From positions 8,191,501 through 8,255,500 of the forward strand of contig JAVTVX010000019.1 of assembly GCA_033439265.1 (NCBI GenBank): a DNA stretch of 64,000 nt, in the 5' to 3' direction. A program made the position numbers and the translations under genes. The notes below the pieces were generated by a model, which was not told the DNA's origin, did no database searches, and was given only the letters and a program-made list of their open reading frames with translations. Position 1 is the first letter of the stretch. Every line of letters begins with the position of its first letter. Positions 1 through 11,469 of this stretch are shown here, piece after piece. This stretch comes from Dillenia suffruticosa. Lineage: Eukaryota > Streptophyta > Magnoliopsida > Dilleniales > Dilleniaceae.

Positions 1-115
1 AGCCAGCATCAACTCATAATTGCTGGAAAATGCCGCGCCTTCTGCCTGCCTCCACCGTGGTTCGAACTCCGAACTCCTGCACACACGCAACCTGTAAACC
101 ACCGAGCCAACGATA
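1..115 (-). repeat. tRNA-derived SINE-like head, partial
   Basis: Read on the minus strand from about 112 down, the segment has an RNA polymerase III box A-like stretch (TGGCTCGGTGG) and, about 35 bases on, a perfect box B core (GTTCGAACC near 55-65). This is the layout of a tRNA-derived SINE head. The body and tail would lie to the left of the window, so length and family cannot be judged. A decayed tRNA-like fragment is the alternative; no cloverleaf is evident. Confidence 0.4.
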
Positions 116-683
116 TTATTGTGATATAAAGTTTTTTTTTTATTCTTTATTATCTTTTTTTCACATTTTTCTAATAATAATAAAAAAATATATAATAACA
201 ATTTAAAATAATAAATATAAAAACTTTTTTTTAGACCACCAACCTAAAATAATATTTAATTAAAACTAATAAATATGATAATTTTTAATAAAATAAAAAA
301 TAATAAAATACTAATTTAAAATAAAATACTAAATTAATTAAAAAATATATTAATATTATATTTTGATTTCTTCTTTTTTCTTTTATTTTATTATTTTATT
401 ATTTTATTATTATTTTTCATTTTTATTTTATGTTTTTAATCCATAATTTAAAAATGTATCTCAAAATTATAAAATTATAATTATCAATAAATTATAATAT
501 ATTAATAATTTAAAAAATCTATATATTTAATCACAAAATATTTTTATTCAAATTTCAATAAAATTATTATATATAAGAAATGAAAATAAAAGAAAAAAAA
601 AACCAAAAGAAAAAAAAAAGAATAGGAAACAAAAAGGTGGAAGAAAGAAAACAAAAATATCAATCACATAATACTAGCACCAA

Positions 684-762
684 GTGATGGTGCAATGGTG
701 ATCTGCTCAAATCCGAAATCTAAGGTCCAAGTTTTGAATCCCTCCACCTGCATTGTTTTTTT
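684..762 (+). repeat. SINE-like fragment inside CACTA-0
   Basis: A box A-like stretch (TGGTGCAATGG, about 688) is followed 40-odd bases later by GTTTTGAATCC, a CpG-decayed form of box B (GTTCGAATCC), then a short T-rich/A-rich stretch. The spacing fits a tRNA-derived SINE head. No target-site duplication is clear, so this is a weak call. Confidence 0.3.
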
Positions 763-780
763 GAATTAAAATAAAGGGTG

Positions 781-925
781 CCCAGGCACGGACGCCCGCA
801 CACCTGCAGGCGCCTAGGCAAGCACGCCCAGGCAGGCACCCGCGAGCGCCGAGACAGGCGCGCGCAGGGTGCGGGCGCCCAGGCAGGCAGACGCTCGTGC
901 GTGCATGCGCCGGCGCCCGCGCAGA
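781..925. other. GC-rich block in AT-rich CACTA interior
   Basis: About 145 bases of CpG-rich DNA with repeated CAGGCA, GCGCCC and CACGCCC-like words, flanked on both sides by almost pure A+T. It lies about 0.3 kb inside the subterminal array, the place where CACTA-1 has its larger GC-rich block (27061-27560). A promoter or first-exon role is possible by position. No convincing reading frame was seen. Confidence 0.5.
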
Positions 926-1241
926 CATTAATATTTAATTAAAAATTTTATATTATTGAATAAAATAATACAAATAAAATAAAATTACCAATACAATAAT
1001 AAAAAATATTAAATCAAACAAAAAAAGTAAAAAAATAATAAATTAATTAATATATATATATATATATATATTTTTTAAATAAAATAAAATATATGATTTT
1101 TTTAAGAATTAAATAACATTATTCTTAATAAAATAAAATGTAAATTAAAATATTATAAAATAATAATAATATGATTTGTTAATATAAATTAGTAAAATAA
1201 AATTAAAATAGAATAAAATTATAATTAAAAGAATATAAAAT

Positions 1242-1817
1242 TCAGTGACGGATTTGGAATCCGTTGCTAAAATTATTAAAATAAAATAAAAATAAAATAA
1301 ATTCAGCGACGGATTTTAATCCATCGCTAAATTATCGGATCTACGGATTGGGATTTTCATCTAGCGACGAAAAATAAATCCGTCACTAAATTAATTTTTA
1401 ACTTAAATATTACATATTAATAAAAGAAAAATAAAAATAAAAAAAATAAAATTCTATTTAAAAAAGATTAAATTTTGCGACGAATTTTAAATTTGTGGCA
1501 AAATTTTGTCATATTTAGCGATAAAATTTGCAACAAAAAATTTTTTGTCCCCAATTATCGACGAATTTAGCGACGAAAATTTTTTCGTCACTAATTAGCG
1601 ACGAATTTAGCCACGAAAATTTTTTCATCATTAATTAGCGACGAATTTTGCTACGAATAATGTATCCGTCGCTAATTTAGCCACGACTTCCTTTTTGTTG
1701 CAAATTTTGTAGCAAATTAGCGACGAAAAAGTTTTTCGTCACTAAATCTGTCGCAAAATAGCGACGAATTTTTTCCGTCGCGAAAATCCGTGGCTAAAAC
1801 CGTGTTTTTTTGTAGTG
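1242..1817. repeat. CACTA subterminal repeat array
   Basis: The segment consists of many short units of the form GCGACGAATTT / CGTCGCTAAA in both orientations, so that neighbouring units can pair. Typical spacing is 30-45 bases, and the array runs straight into the terminal TGTAGTG at 1817. In En/Spm-type elements such subterminal repeats are binding sites for the element's second protein (TnpA type). That role here is inferred from position and repeat form. Confidence 0.8.
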
Positions 1818-2030
1818 TTATGTTGCTGGTGTGGTGGTAAAGGTGGGTAGCCAAGTGAAGGAACTAAAGGTTGGTAATAAATTCTACAATGATATCAGTG
1901 AGAAAGTATTGAAATATTCCAGGCAATTTGGCTCCTTAACTGAGTACGCAGTTGTTGAGGAGAAATAGTTGGCACTTAAACCAAAAAGCTTGGACTTTGA
2001 TAAAGATACGGGGCTTCCTCTGGCCATATG
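1818..2030 (+). pseudogene. Alkenal/quinone oxidoreductase (zinc-less MDR family) exon fragment
   Basis: The frame starting TAT at 1819 reads VAGVVVKVGSQVKELKVG, then FGSLTEYAVVEEK, then LALKPKSLDF and LPLAI. These match, in order, the part of plant 2-methylene-furan-3-one reductase / chloroplast-envelope quinone oxidoreductase homologues just before the nucleotide-binding fold. These enzymes reduce the double bond of alpha,beta-unsaturated carbonyls using NADPH. A TAG at 1966-1968 interrupts the frame, and similarity stops near 2026. The fragment begins exactly where CACTA-0 ends, so the transposon appears to have inserted in this exon, or a fragment was already there. Start, cofactor fold and C-terminus are absent, so it is not functional. 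Confidence 0.8.
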
Positions 2031-2106
2031 GCTGCTGCCATAATTCAATTTTCAAAACCATACATGGAGAATGCCTATACGGTACAGTCGTGCCGCCGCC
2101 CACAGT

Positions 2107-2339
2107 ACAGCCGTCAAGGCGTACGTATGCATGCATTATCGCATGCATGGCAGAGCCACCCTAGATTCCACGGTACAACCGTCCAGGCATATCCACGCAT
2201 GCATTATTGCATAAGCGGCACAACCGCGCTTGCCTCCGTGGTATAATCATCCAGGCATATCCACGCATGCATTATTGCATGAGCGACACCATCGCTCTTA
2301 CCTCCATGACACAGCTGCCCAGGCATGAATACGCATGAT
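2107..2339. repeat. 68-bp tandem repeat array (about 3.4 copies)
   Basis: Units begin at 2107, 2175, 2243 and 2311, exactly 68 bases apart. Each has a CCGTCCAGGCATATCCACG-like start, a GCATGCATTATTGCAT palindrome-rich middle, and a CCTCCGTGGT-like end. The last copy is partial and stops where the AT-rich satellite begins. It is much richer in GC than the neighbour on its right. Overlapping small open frames are shadows of the repeat. Confidence 0.85.
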
Positions 2340-5300
2340 AGTAACATTTACTATGTAACCATAATCAAATATAGTAACATTTACTATAAAATAGTAACAT
2401 TTATTATTATAATAACGAATATGAAAGTTAGTAAATTTATTTCTCTCTCATGATAAAAGAATAGTTACATTTACTATTAAACTAACCACAATAATCAAAT
2501 TAACAGATAATAACATATAGTAACATTTATTACGTAACCATAATAAAATATATAAACATTTATTATAAAAAAGTAACATTTACTATTATAATAACAGATA
2601 TGAAAGATAAGAAATTTATTTATCTCTCATGATAAAAGAATAGTAACATTTACTGTTAAACTAACCACAATAGTCATATTAATAGATAATAAAATATAGT
2701 AATATTTATTATAAAAACTACAATGATCTGTCGGCAAGAAACATGAACCGCCGATTTTAACATTAATTTATTTTAATTCACATTTAAATTAACAATATAC
2801 CATTTTAATATTTCAATTTTAACATTTCAACGAGAATTGTATAGTAACATTTACTATTAAGTTAACGACAATAGTCAAATTAACAAATAATAATTTATAA
2901 TAACATTTATTATATAATCACAACAAAATATAATAACATTTATTATAAAATAATAACATTTACTATTATAATAACGATGTGACAGGTAGTAAATTTATTT
3001 CTCTAATAATAAAATGATAGTAACATTTACTATTAAAATAACCACAATAGTCCAATTAACAGATAATAACATATAATAACATTTACTATGTAATCACAAT
3101 AAAATATTATAATATTTACTATATTTTATACAATAAACTGCAGGCATGAGTCATGAACCGCCGATTTTAACATTTAATTATTTTAATTCACATTTAATTT
3201 AACAATATACCATTTTAATATTTCAATTTTAACATTTCAATGAGAACTCCATAGTAACATTTACTTTTAACTACAATAGTCAAATTAACAGATAATAACA
3301 TATAATAATATTTATAATGTAACCACAACAAAATATAGTAACATTTACTCTTATAATAACGAATTTATTTCTGTCATGATAAAAGAATAATAACATTTAC
3401 TATTAATCTCATAACAATAGTCCAATTAACAGATAAAAACATATAGTAGCATTTACTATGCAATCACAATAAAATATAGTAACATTTATTATATTTTATA
3501 CAATGAACCGCCGATATGAAGCATGAACCGCTGGTTTTAACATTAATTTATTTTAATTCACATTTAATTTAACAATATACCATTTCAACATTTCAATTTT
3601 AATATTTCAACGAGAAGTGCATAGTAACATTTATTATTAAACGAACTACAATAATGAAATTAACAGATAATAGCATATAGTAATATTTATTATATAATCA
3701 CAATAAAATACAGTAACATTTATTATAAAATAGTAACATTTACTATTATAATAACGAATGTGAAATATAGTAAATTTATTCGTCTCTCATGATAAAATGA
3801 TAGTAACATTTACTATTAATTTAACCACAATAGTTCAATTAACGGATAATAATATATAATAACATTTATTATGTAACCACAATAAAATATAGTAACATTT
3901 ATTATAAAAACTACATGAGCCGCCGACATGAAACATGAACCGTCGGTTTTAACATTAATTTATTTTAATTCACATTTAATTTAATAATATTCCATTTTAA
4001 CATTTCAATGACAATTTCATAGTAACATTTACTATTAAGCAAACCACAATAGTCAAATTAATATATAATAATATATAGTAACATTTACTATATAAATACA
4101 ATAAAATATAGTAACATTTACTATTATAATAACGAATGTGAAAGATAATAAATTTCTTTGTCTCTCATGATAAAAGAATAATAACATTTACTATTAAACT
4201 AACACAATAGTCAAATTAACAGATAATAATCTATAGTAACATTTACTATGTAATCATAATAAAATATAATAACATTTATTATAAAAACCATAATGAACCG
4301 TCGGCATGAGGCATGAACCGTCAGTTTTAACATTAATTTATTTTAATTCACATTTAATTTAACAATATACCATTTTAACATTTCAATTTTAACATTTCAA
4401 GGAGAACTCCATAGTAATATTTACTATTAATCTAAGCACAATAGTTCAATTAACAGATAGTAACATTTACTATATAATCACAATAAAATATAGTAACATT
4501 TATTATAAAAATTACAATGAACTGCCGACATGAGGCATGAACTGCCGGTTTTAATATTAATTTATTTTAATTTATATTTATTTTAATAATATACCATTTC
4601 AACATTTCAATTTTAACATTTTAACGAGAACTTCATAGTAACATTTATTATTAAGCTAATCACAATAGTCAAATTAACAAATAATAACATATAGTAATAT
4701 TTACTATATAATTACAATAAAATATAGTTACATTTACAATAAAAATTATAATGAATCAACGGCAAGAGGTATGAATCACCAGTTTTAACATTAATTTATT
4801 TTAATTCACATTTAATTTAATAATATACCATTTTAACATTTCAATTTTAAGATTTCAACGAGAACTCCATAATAATATTTATTATTAAGTTAACCACAAT
4901 AGTCAAATTAATAGATAATAACATATAGTAACATTTACTATATAATCACAATAAAATATTGTAACATTTATTATAAAATAATAACATTTACTATAAAATA
5001 ATAACATTTACTATTATAATAACATATGTGAAAAATAATAAATTTATTTATCTTTCATGATAAAAGGATAGTAACATTTAGTATTAAACTAATCACAATA
5101 ATCAAATTAACAGATAATAAGATATATAACATTTACTATGTAATCACAATAAAATATAGTAATATTTACTATAAAATAGTAACATTTACTATTATAATAA
5201 CGAATGTAAAAGGTAGCAAATTTATTTATCTTTGATAATAAAATGATAGTAACATTTACTATTAAGCAAACCATAATAGTCGAATTAACATATATTAAGA

Positions 5301-5800
5301 TATAATAACATTTATTATGTAACCGTAATAAAATATAGTAACATTTACTATTATAATAAGTAATGTAAAAAATAATAAATTTATTTGTCTTTCATAATGA
5401 AAGGATGGTAACATTTATTATTATAATAACGGATGTTAAAGATAGTAAATTTATTTGTCTCTTATGATAAAAGGATAATAACATTTACTATTAAGTTAAC
5501 CACAATAATCAAATTAAGAGATAATAACATATAGTAACTATTACTATTTAATCACAGTAAAATATAGTAACATTTATTATTATAAAATACATGTGAAACG
5601 TAATAAAATTATTTGTCTCTCATCATAAAAAGATACTAACATTTATTATTAAGTTAACCACAATATTCAAATTAACAGATAATAAAATACAGTAACATTT
5701 ACTATATAACCACAATAATATTTATTATAAAATAATAACATTTACTATAATATAATAACATTTACGGTTAAATAATAACATTTACCATTATTTATCATTT
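2340..5800. repeat. Satellite-like tandem array, monomer about 370-410 bp with nested sub-repeats
   Basis: A landmark (GAACCGCCG followed by TTTTAACATTAATTTATTTT) recurs near 2746, 3157, 3525, 3938, 4314, 4532 and 4772. The spacings are about 410, 370, 410, 375, 220 and 240 bases. Between landmarks, shorter units AGTAACATTTACTAT, CACAATAGTCAAATTAACAG and ATAACGAATGTGAAA alternate. Copies differ mainly by single substitutions and by gain or loss of sub-units. Beyond about 4800 the landmark is lost and only the short sub-units remain. Confidence 0.85.
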
Positions 5801-6156
5801 TCTTTTACACTTATCATTACTTACTATATTCACCCATCATCACAACAAATGAGATACCTTTCAAAATCGTGACTACAAAACCTATATTTTGCCATTATAA
5901 CTTATAACCGTAAGGATAGGGTTATGTAAATTCAGACGTTCTTATATCCGTAAGTATAGAGTGTTGTTTATACAAACGATTTGCTACATTTACTCACGGT
6001 TCAAATTGTTTTATCGACGACCATTTTAAAACAGTCGAAAAATATATACTACTCCCGACGTTCCAACTATAACCGTCTATATTGTTTTAAAAAACCATCG
6101 ATAATACTTACCGAAAGTAAACATCACCGTTGGCATAATGTTTTTAGTTTGTAGTG
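2340..6156. mobile_element. Non-autonomous CACTA element with internal satellite (n0)
   Basis: The right end at 6156 is TTTGTAGTG. The 300 bases before it are closely similar to the right end of the 1.36-kb element at 52636-53997, including the shared run ATCCGTAAGTATAGAGTGTTG and the ACCGT/ACGGT subterminal words. The interior holds the same AGTAACATTTACTAT words, but as a 3.4-kb tandem array instead of about 0.13 kb. No left terminus like those at 52636 or 59833 is visible before 2340, so the left end is lost or lies further away. There is no coding capacity: all open frames are short and repeat-derived. Confidence 0.65.
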
Positions 6157-6346
6157 AGAAAATGAGATATTAAGGCATGATGAGGAAGCCAAGCTAATCA
6201 GAGGACGAAGCCATTTGGATTATATTGTCCAAAAAGCACCACATTTTGATGTCTGGTTACAGGTTGAACTATGCCCAACTAAAGCCAATGGGAGCAATAA
6301 TGCACAGATGCTCATGAAAATCACTAAAGTTTTCTTTTATCAATAG
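6157..6346 (+). pseudogene. Unidentified exon-like open segment next to CACTA end
   Basis: An open frame with normal protein-like composition starts immediately after the CACTA end and runs 62 codons to a TAG at 6344-6346. It includes LIRGRSHLDYIVQKAPHFDV and WLQVELCPTKANGS. It has no start methionine in context and no recognised domain. Base composition is far less AT-biased than the flanks, which favours a host exon broken by the transposon. I do not recognise the family. It lies on the opposite strand to the DER remnant just downstream. Confidence 0.45.
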
Positions 6347-6785
6347 AAAAAAAAAGTTATACTCTCAAAATTGCCACAGCTAAAACTCTTAAGGCTGGAA
6401 CTTTCATGTCTTTTACTCATGTCAAGAAAACCTCAATAACATAATAAGGTAAACCAATTAGATCATGTGAAGGGCATTTTTGAGTCTAAGCCAATAATAC
6501 TGTAGTTTATCTAGTAATTTTCAAGTCCTTATTATCTATGTAAAAATAAGCAACTTTGTGGAAAGGAGGGTAACCGTAGATCAGAAACAATAGATAATGA
6601 CAGACTGCTTTCTGATCCCTCTTCAAGTCTCCTAAACAATATTATCTCGATACTCTTTAATCATGTGCTGAAAGAGATGGATTAAAAAAATAAAATAAAA
6701 TAAAATAAAATTTGTCCCACAAGTTAACACAAAGAAACATCTATAAGAGCACATAGAATAAAAAGCATAGAGTACTAAATTATAC

Positions 6786-7318
6786 CTGTCCATCAACAAC
6801 AAATATAATAACATACGCTTCTTCAACGGCAACGGTAGCTTGTCTCTCAATCTAAGAGGGCAACTTTGCTATAGCAGCTTCCCTAGTTGCAAGTGGTATC
6901 CCATCCTTACCAACAGTCTTGGTGATTGCCAATTCTGCCATCACACCATCTTGTGATTTTGAAATTTTGAGAACATCACCTGTATCTACAACCATAAACT
7001 TATAATTCCCCCAGAAGGATCTTCCACACGGAAGATCCCCGGTTACCCCAGGTTCATCTACTACAATTGCCCTGTTGCCCTTTCATATACAAACGACTGA
7101 TTCCATAAACAACATAGAATAGTAGAGACAAGCCATACTAGGAAATGCAAAACTTTAGTTTATGTGATGAAATGCTATCAAAGTTTGTAAAAATAAACAT
7201 AGTCGTGACAACTAAAACGAAAAAAAGTATATTACCCGAACCAGTCAATTGAACAAAGCTGATTTACCAACATTTGGCGTTCCAACAATTGCAACCCTGG
7301 AAGAAGATTGTCAGGGAC
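6786..7318 (-). pseudogene. DER/EngA-type GTPase pseudogene (chloroplast DER1-like), two exons
   Basis: DER (EngA) GTPases carry two tandem G domains and act in ribosome assembly; the plant DER1 form works in chloroplasts. On the minus strand exon 7318-7236 reads VPDNLLP, then RVAIVGTPNVGKSALFN, which holds the P-loop (G1). A GT donor follows at 7235-7234. Exon 7079-6786 follows an AG and reads NRAIVVDEPGVTGD (G2), VVDTGDV (the DTxG of G3), REAAIAK and VIIFVVDGQV, again followed by GT. It is broken by a TGA at 7245-7247, a TAG at 6852-6854 and a 1-bp loss at the P-loop exon's RVA codons. Only the first part of the G domain is present. Confidence 0.8.
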
Positions 7319-7590
7319 CTGCCATACTAAAAAAGGTAAAAAATGATACTGGACCATAAAAAGGGATTGTCCTTTTTTTCTAACAGATCCAAAAGAGTTC
7401 GTGAGAAACACTGGGCCAAAATCAAAAAATGTAAAAATAGATATGGGCTCATTAGTAGGCCCTATTTTGAAGAAGATAGTGTTATGTCCAAACAAGGTCT
7501 AATTCACATGGTTGCTAAAGGTAACTCAATTTCTAACCACATTTGGATAGACGAAGATGCCATAAAAAAATTCACTAATTTGTAAGACTT

Positions 7591-8065
7591 TGTTGGTTTG
7601 TATGCCCAAGGGTATTTTGGTAATCTTGGGATAATGAGTTAACTCCCATTATCCCATTTACCATCCAATTTACCACCTCATTAATCCTCACGTAATGACT
7701 TTTCTAATAACTCGGATGTGCCTACGTGAGTTAACATTCTCTCTCATAAGTTAGAGTTTGGGGGAAGACACAAGACAGCTAGGGTATGCACACATCCCTA
7801 GAGTGAGATCCATTGAAGATTAAAGAAAATTCCAAGTAGGAAACTTTCTATGTCTCCTTCATCACCGAACTTGAGACTTGAGACGTCGTGGTGCTGCGAT
7901 GGTAGTTCGATCACGTGATCACTATCCCGACCGTGAAATCCGTTTGAGAGATTTCACGACTTAGTTGGATTTTTGGAGACCCTACACGTTAACGTATTAA
8001 TCCCAAAAATTTTGACATTTTTACTATAGTTCCGCATGTGCATACTGTGTGAATTAAATCCAACA
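7591..8065 (+). repeat. 5' LTR of the Copia element
   Basis: 475 bases bounded by TGTTGG and CCAACA, a short terminal inverted repeat. It aligns along its length with 15466-16055. The 5-bp GACTT just outside is half of the target duplication. Confidence 0.9.
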
Positions 8066-8079
8066 TTTGTATCAGAGCG
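8066..8079 (+). promoter_or_regulatory. Primer-binding site (initiator Met tRNA type)
   Basis: TTTGTATCAGAGCG lies directly after the 5' LTR and matches, with one difference, the TGGTATCAGAGC form complementary to the 3' end of plant initiator Met tRNA, the usual primer for Copia minus-strand synthesis. Confidence 0.85.
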
Positions 8080-11000
8080 TGGATGGATTTAATTAAAAAA
8101 AATTTTTCAAAATTTTTGGGCATAAAATAAGTAGGGTAAAAATTTGAAAAGTTTCGTGAATCCAATCATACCATGATATTGCCTATGACGTGTAGATCAC
8201 GAAAATAATTTTTTCATAATTTTTGGAACACTTTAAAGCCATGAAATGTGAAACCAAAGTTTTGGAGCCTAATGGTATCCGAAATTTAAAACCTTAGATC
8301 TGTCGAGTTAGAGAACTAGTTGACCTATAATATGACCTTAAAACCCGTGCGTGGGGGCGTGTGATACTCGCTCTGAGTGTCGATGCATGCACCAGAGGGC
8401 TGACCACGCGTAGAGGCACATGGCAGTGCGTGGAGATGCACCGCCAGCAGGTAGCAGCGCTTGAGGATCCCGACGGCACGTCAGATAGTCTGAAATTGGA
8501 TTTTTTCAATTTTCTGAGGGTTCTACTCCCATATTTGTGACTTTTGTGGGTTTTTGTGTGCTGAATTTAAGTACGAATGGTAAGATACGATTTCAGGTTG
8601 TGGTGTGTAGTGTCAGTTAATTCATATGCTCGCTTTGGGGTCTATACTCGAGTCATTTTGGGTTTGTTGATTTGTAGGGTACACAAAATGTGAAAGTAAG
8701 TATCACTAAGTCACTAAATTCTCTCTTACTGTATTGAGAACTATCGTATTAGATTTTTGCAAGGAGAGTAAATTTAATGATATGATCTATAAGATTTTAT
8801 ACCGGTAGATTCAGTTTATTCTCGAGAAACAAAATCTATTTGAGATTTTGAGGCACGAGATGGTAGGCCCTGAGGAAGGTACCGCACCTCAGGATAGACA
8901 AGACATGAAGGTCTATCGTGCGTGGAAGAAAATGATAGTCAAATTAGGGCAATCCTCATCAGCAGTATGTACGATGACTTGATCCCATTTTATGAGTATT
9001 ATCCTACGAATATGTCGTTTAGACTCATCCTAAAAGAGTATTGTGATGTTCTTTTTAGCTCCTAATGTGAGGATGCTAAAGATAAGGGTTGATCATACAA
9101 TGATACAATATTTGATATAAATGTTGAGTATGATCATCGAGTTAAGGAATATAGACAAGTCAATTTCAGATAAAATTCAGGTATTGGATGTGATCCAATC
9201 TTTTACCTGATTTATGGGAAACCATAAAAATCTATCTCAAGCGTGACAAAAGTATTCGTATTTTCGCTGATGTGAGCAGATATTGTGTGCTCAAGGAGGA
9301 GCGCTTGGAGGTTAATAGGCCGCACTCGAGTCATGCTTATGCAGTAGAGTTGAGTAAGAACTCCCATGGCATCAAGTCAATAACATAAGCATGTGAAGAA
9401 GACACGAGATTTAGGCAATAAAAACCATCCAAGAAAATCGATAACAAGGTACAAAAACGTAGGAAGAAAGAGTTTGATAAGACCAATGAGATGTACTACA
9501 TCTGAGGTAGACTTGGTCATTTCACTCGCGAGTGTGTGAGCGACAAGTAATGTTCTTCTTCTTTACGTGGTTTGAGCTTTGTCTTATTTATTTTGATACT
9601 CGCTGATTTTTCTCCATTATGGATTATAAACTTATGAGTCACCAACCAAGTATCGACACTTGTTATGACGTTCCTTATACTCCAAGTATTCTACGGAACT
9701 TGAATTTAGTACCTTGTCTAAGATTGACTAGGATATGCATTAGAATCATCTGTTTTATTAAATATGACAGTCTTTTTGATTTGTTCTGGTTTTGATTCAT
9801 GATGGATGCAATGCACTAGGTGCTACCCCTTTTAATGGTTTCCTAGTCATTATTGTATTGCCTTTTACATATGATTGCATAGATGATGATGTAAACGAGT
9901 GGCATAGTAAACTTAGACATATAGGGCAAGAGATGATGAATTGGTTAACAGCGAGTAGTTTGTTGGACCCGCTAACTAGATTCGAGTTGCCCACATGTGA
10001 GTTTTGCCTAATCAAAAAAACGACAAGAAAACATTTGGCAATGCAATGAGAGCTGGAACTCCATTGTAGTTGGTTCACTCCGATATTTGTGGTCTTATGA
10101 GCATAAGAGCCTGAAATGGAGCTATGTACATCATGACGTTCATAGACGCTTATACACATTTCGGTTCGTCTATCTGATCTCGCATAAATCTAAGGCATCG
10201 GAATAATTTATGAGGTTTATTAATGAAATTGAGAATTAGTTAGACTTGAGAGTGGAGACTTTCAGAACCGATTGGGGGCGCGAATATTCGTCCAAACTAC
10301 ACATGGAGCTCTGTTTCGAGAAAAGTATTATGAGACAACTGACTACTTCTGCTACTTTTCAGTAGAATGGAGTAGCCAAGATAAGAAATAGAATTTTGTT
10401 GGAAATGGTGAAGTCTATGATGGCGTAGATCAATGTGTCCATCTCTCACTGGAGAGATGTTTTATTGACTACAGCCTACGTTCTTAATCATGTCTCATTA
10501 AAGTTCGTAGTCAGTACCCTATATGAGTTTTGGACAAGGAGGTAACCTGATCTTAGTCACTTGACATAATGGGGTTGTGCCACGATTTCTCACATTCACA
10601 CGGTGAGTTAGACTCGCAAGAAAGTATATGTTCTTAGGTGAACATACGGACGACACTGTAATCGAGATTGAGTTTCGTGATATCACATTTCTTGAAAATG
10701 ATTTCCCTAAAAGAGATGAAATTAATATAGACCTTACCTTATATCATATGGATAAGCCTAGTGGCTCGGGGAGCCCAACGGCTGGATACAAAAATCTATT
10801 ACAAATCTTGGTTCCAGTGGGAGTGATCCATCAAGAGATGAAGAGTTTTTTTTTTCTTATCGTAAGAGTATCGAGGATGCATACTTAAATGTCAGTTCTC
10901 GATAGAGGGTGAGCCCCTCATTGTAACTTTAGAGGATGATGAGAAATCTCAAACGATCCTCAATGTTCTCAAGGGTTCTACCAAGAACCATTTGTTAAAG

Positions 11001-11469
11001 ACCATAGATAAAGAGAATGAGTCGATGAGAATCAATGGGATCTAGAATCTAGTTGATTTGCCTGAGGACAAAAGGACTATTGGAAACGAATAAGTTCTCA
11101 AAGTCAAAAGAAAGGTCAGCGGATTGATGGAGAGATATAAAACTCGTCTAGTAACCACGATTACATTTAGAGTGAGTTTGGACTATTAGGGAGTCGTAAT
11201 CCAAATTACCTCGATCCGTTTATTTTTTAGCAATTGTCATGAACACGAATCTGGAGTTATACCAGATGGATGTAAAGACCACTTTCTATAATGAAATTTT
11301 GGATGAGGAGATCTACATGAAGCAACCACTGGGTTCGTTCTAGTAGATCAGGTAGATAAGGTCTGTTGATATTGAAAATCAACATACGGCTTTAAGCTAT
11401 CATCCAGACAGTGGTACCTGAGATTTTACGAGAATGTAATATTTTATGGTTTTATAATGATCGAATAAG

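Larger units (their letters stand above)
1..1817. mobile_element. CACTA (En/Spm) element, terminal portion (CACTA-0)
   Basis: The element ends at 1817 with TTTTTTTGTAGTG, the complement of the CACTACAAAAAAA terminus typical of plant CACTA transposons. Inside it lies a subterminal array (1242-1817), then AT-rich sequence, a small GC-rich block (781-925) and more AT-rich DNA (116-680, above 85% A+T by eye) in which I see no gene. The order array, GC block, AT-rich leader matches the transposase-proximal end of CACTA-1 (26068-29769), so the transposase is expected to the left, outside the window, read leftward. The three bases after the end (TTA, 1818-1820) are a candidate 3-bp target duplication whose partner is out of view. 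Confidence 0.8.

Noticed and set aside
1-120. Functional tRNA gene
   Set aside because: Box A and box B are present on the minus strand, but no acceptor stem or full cloverleaf can be formed by eye; a SINE head fits better.
707-928. Minus-strand open frame of 73 codons, Cys/Ala/Arg-rich
   Set aside because: It covers the GC-rich block 781-925 and has repeat-driven composition with no protein-like pattern.
2340-5800. Possible CRISPR-like or centromeric satellite array
   Set aside because: Repeat units are long, variable and contiguous with no unique spacers, and the array shares sequence with a CACTA family; nothing points to a centromere.
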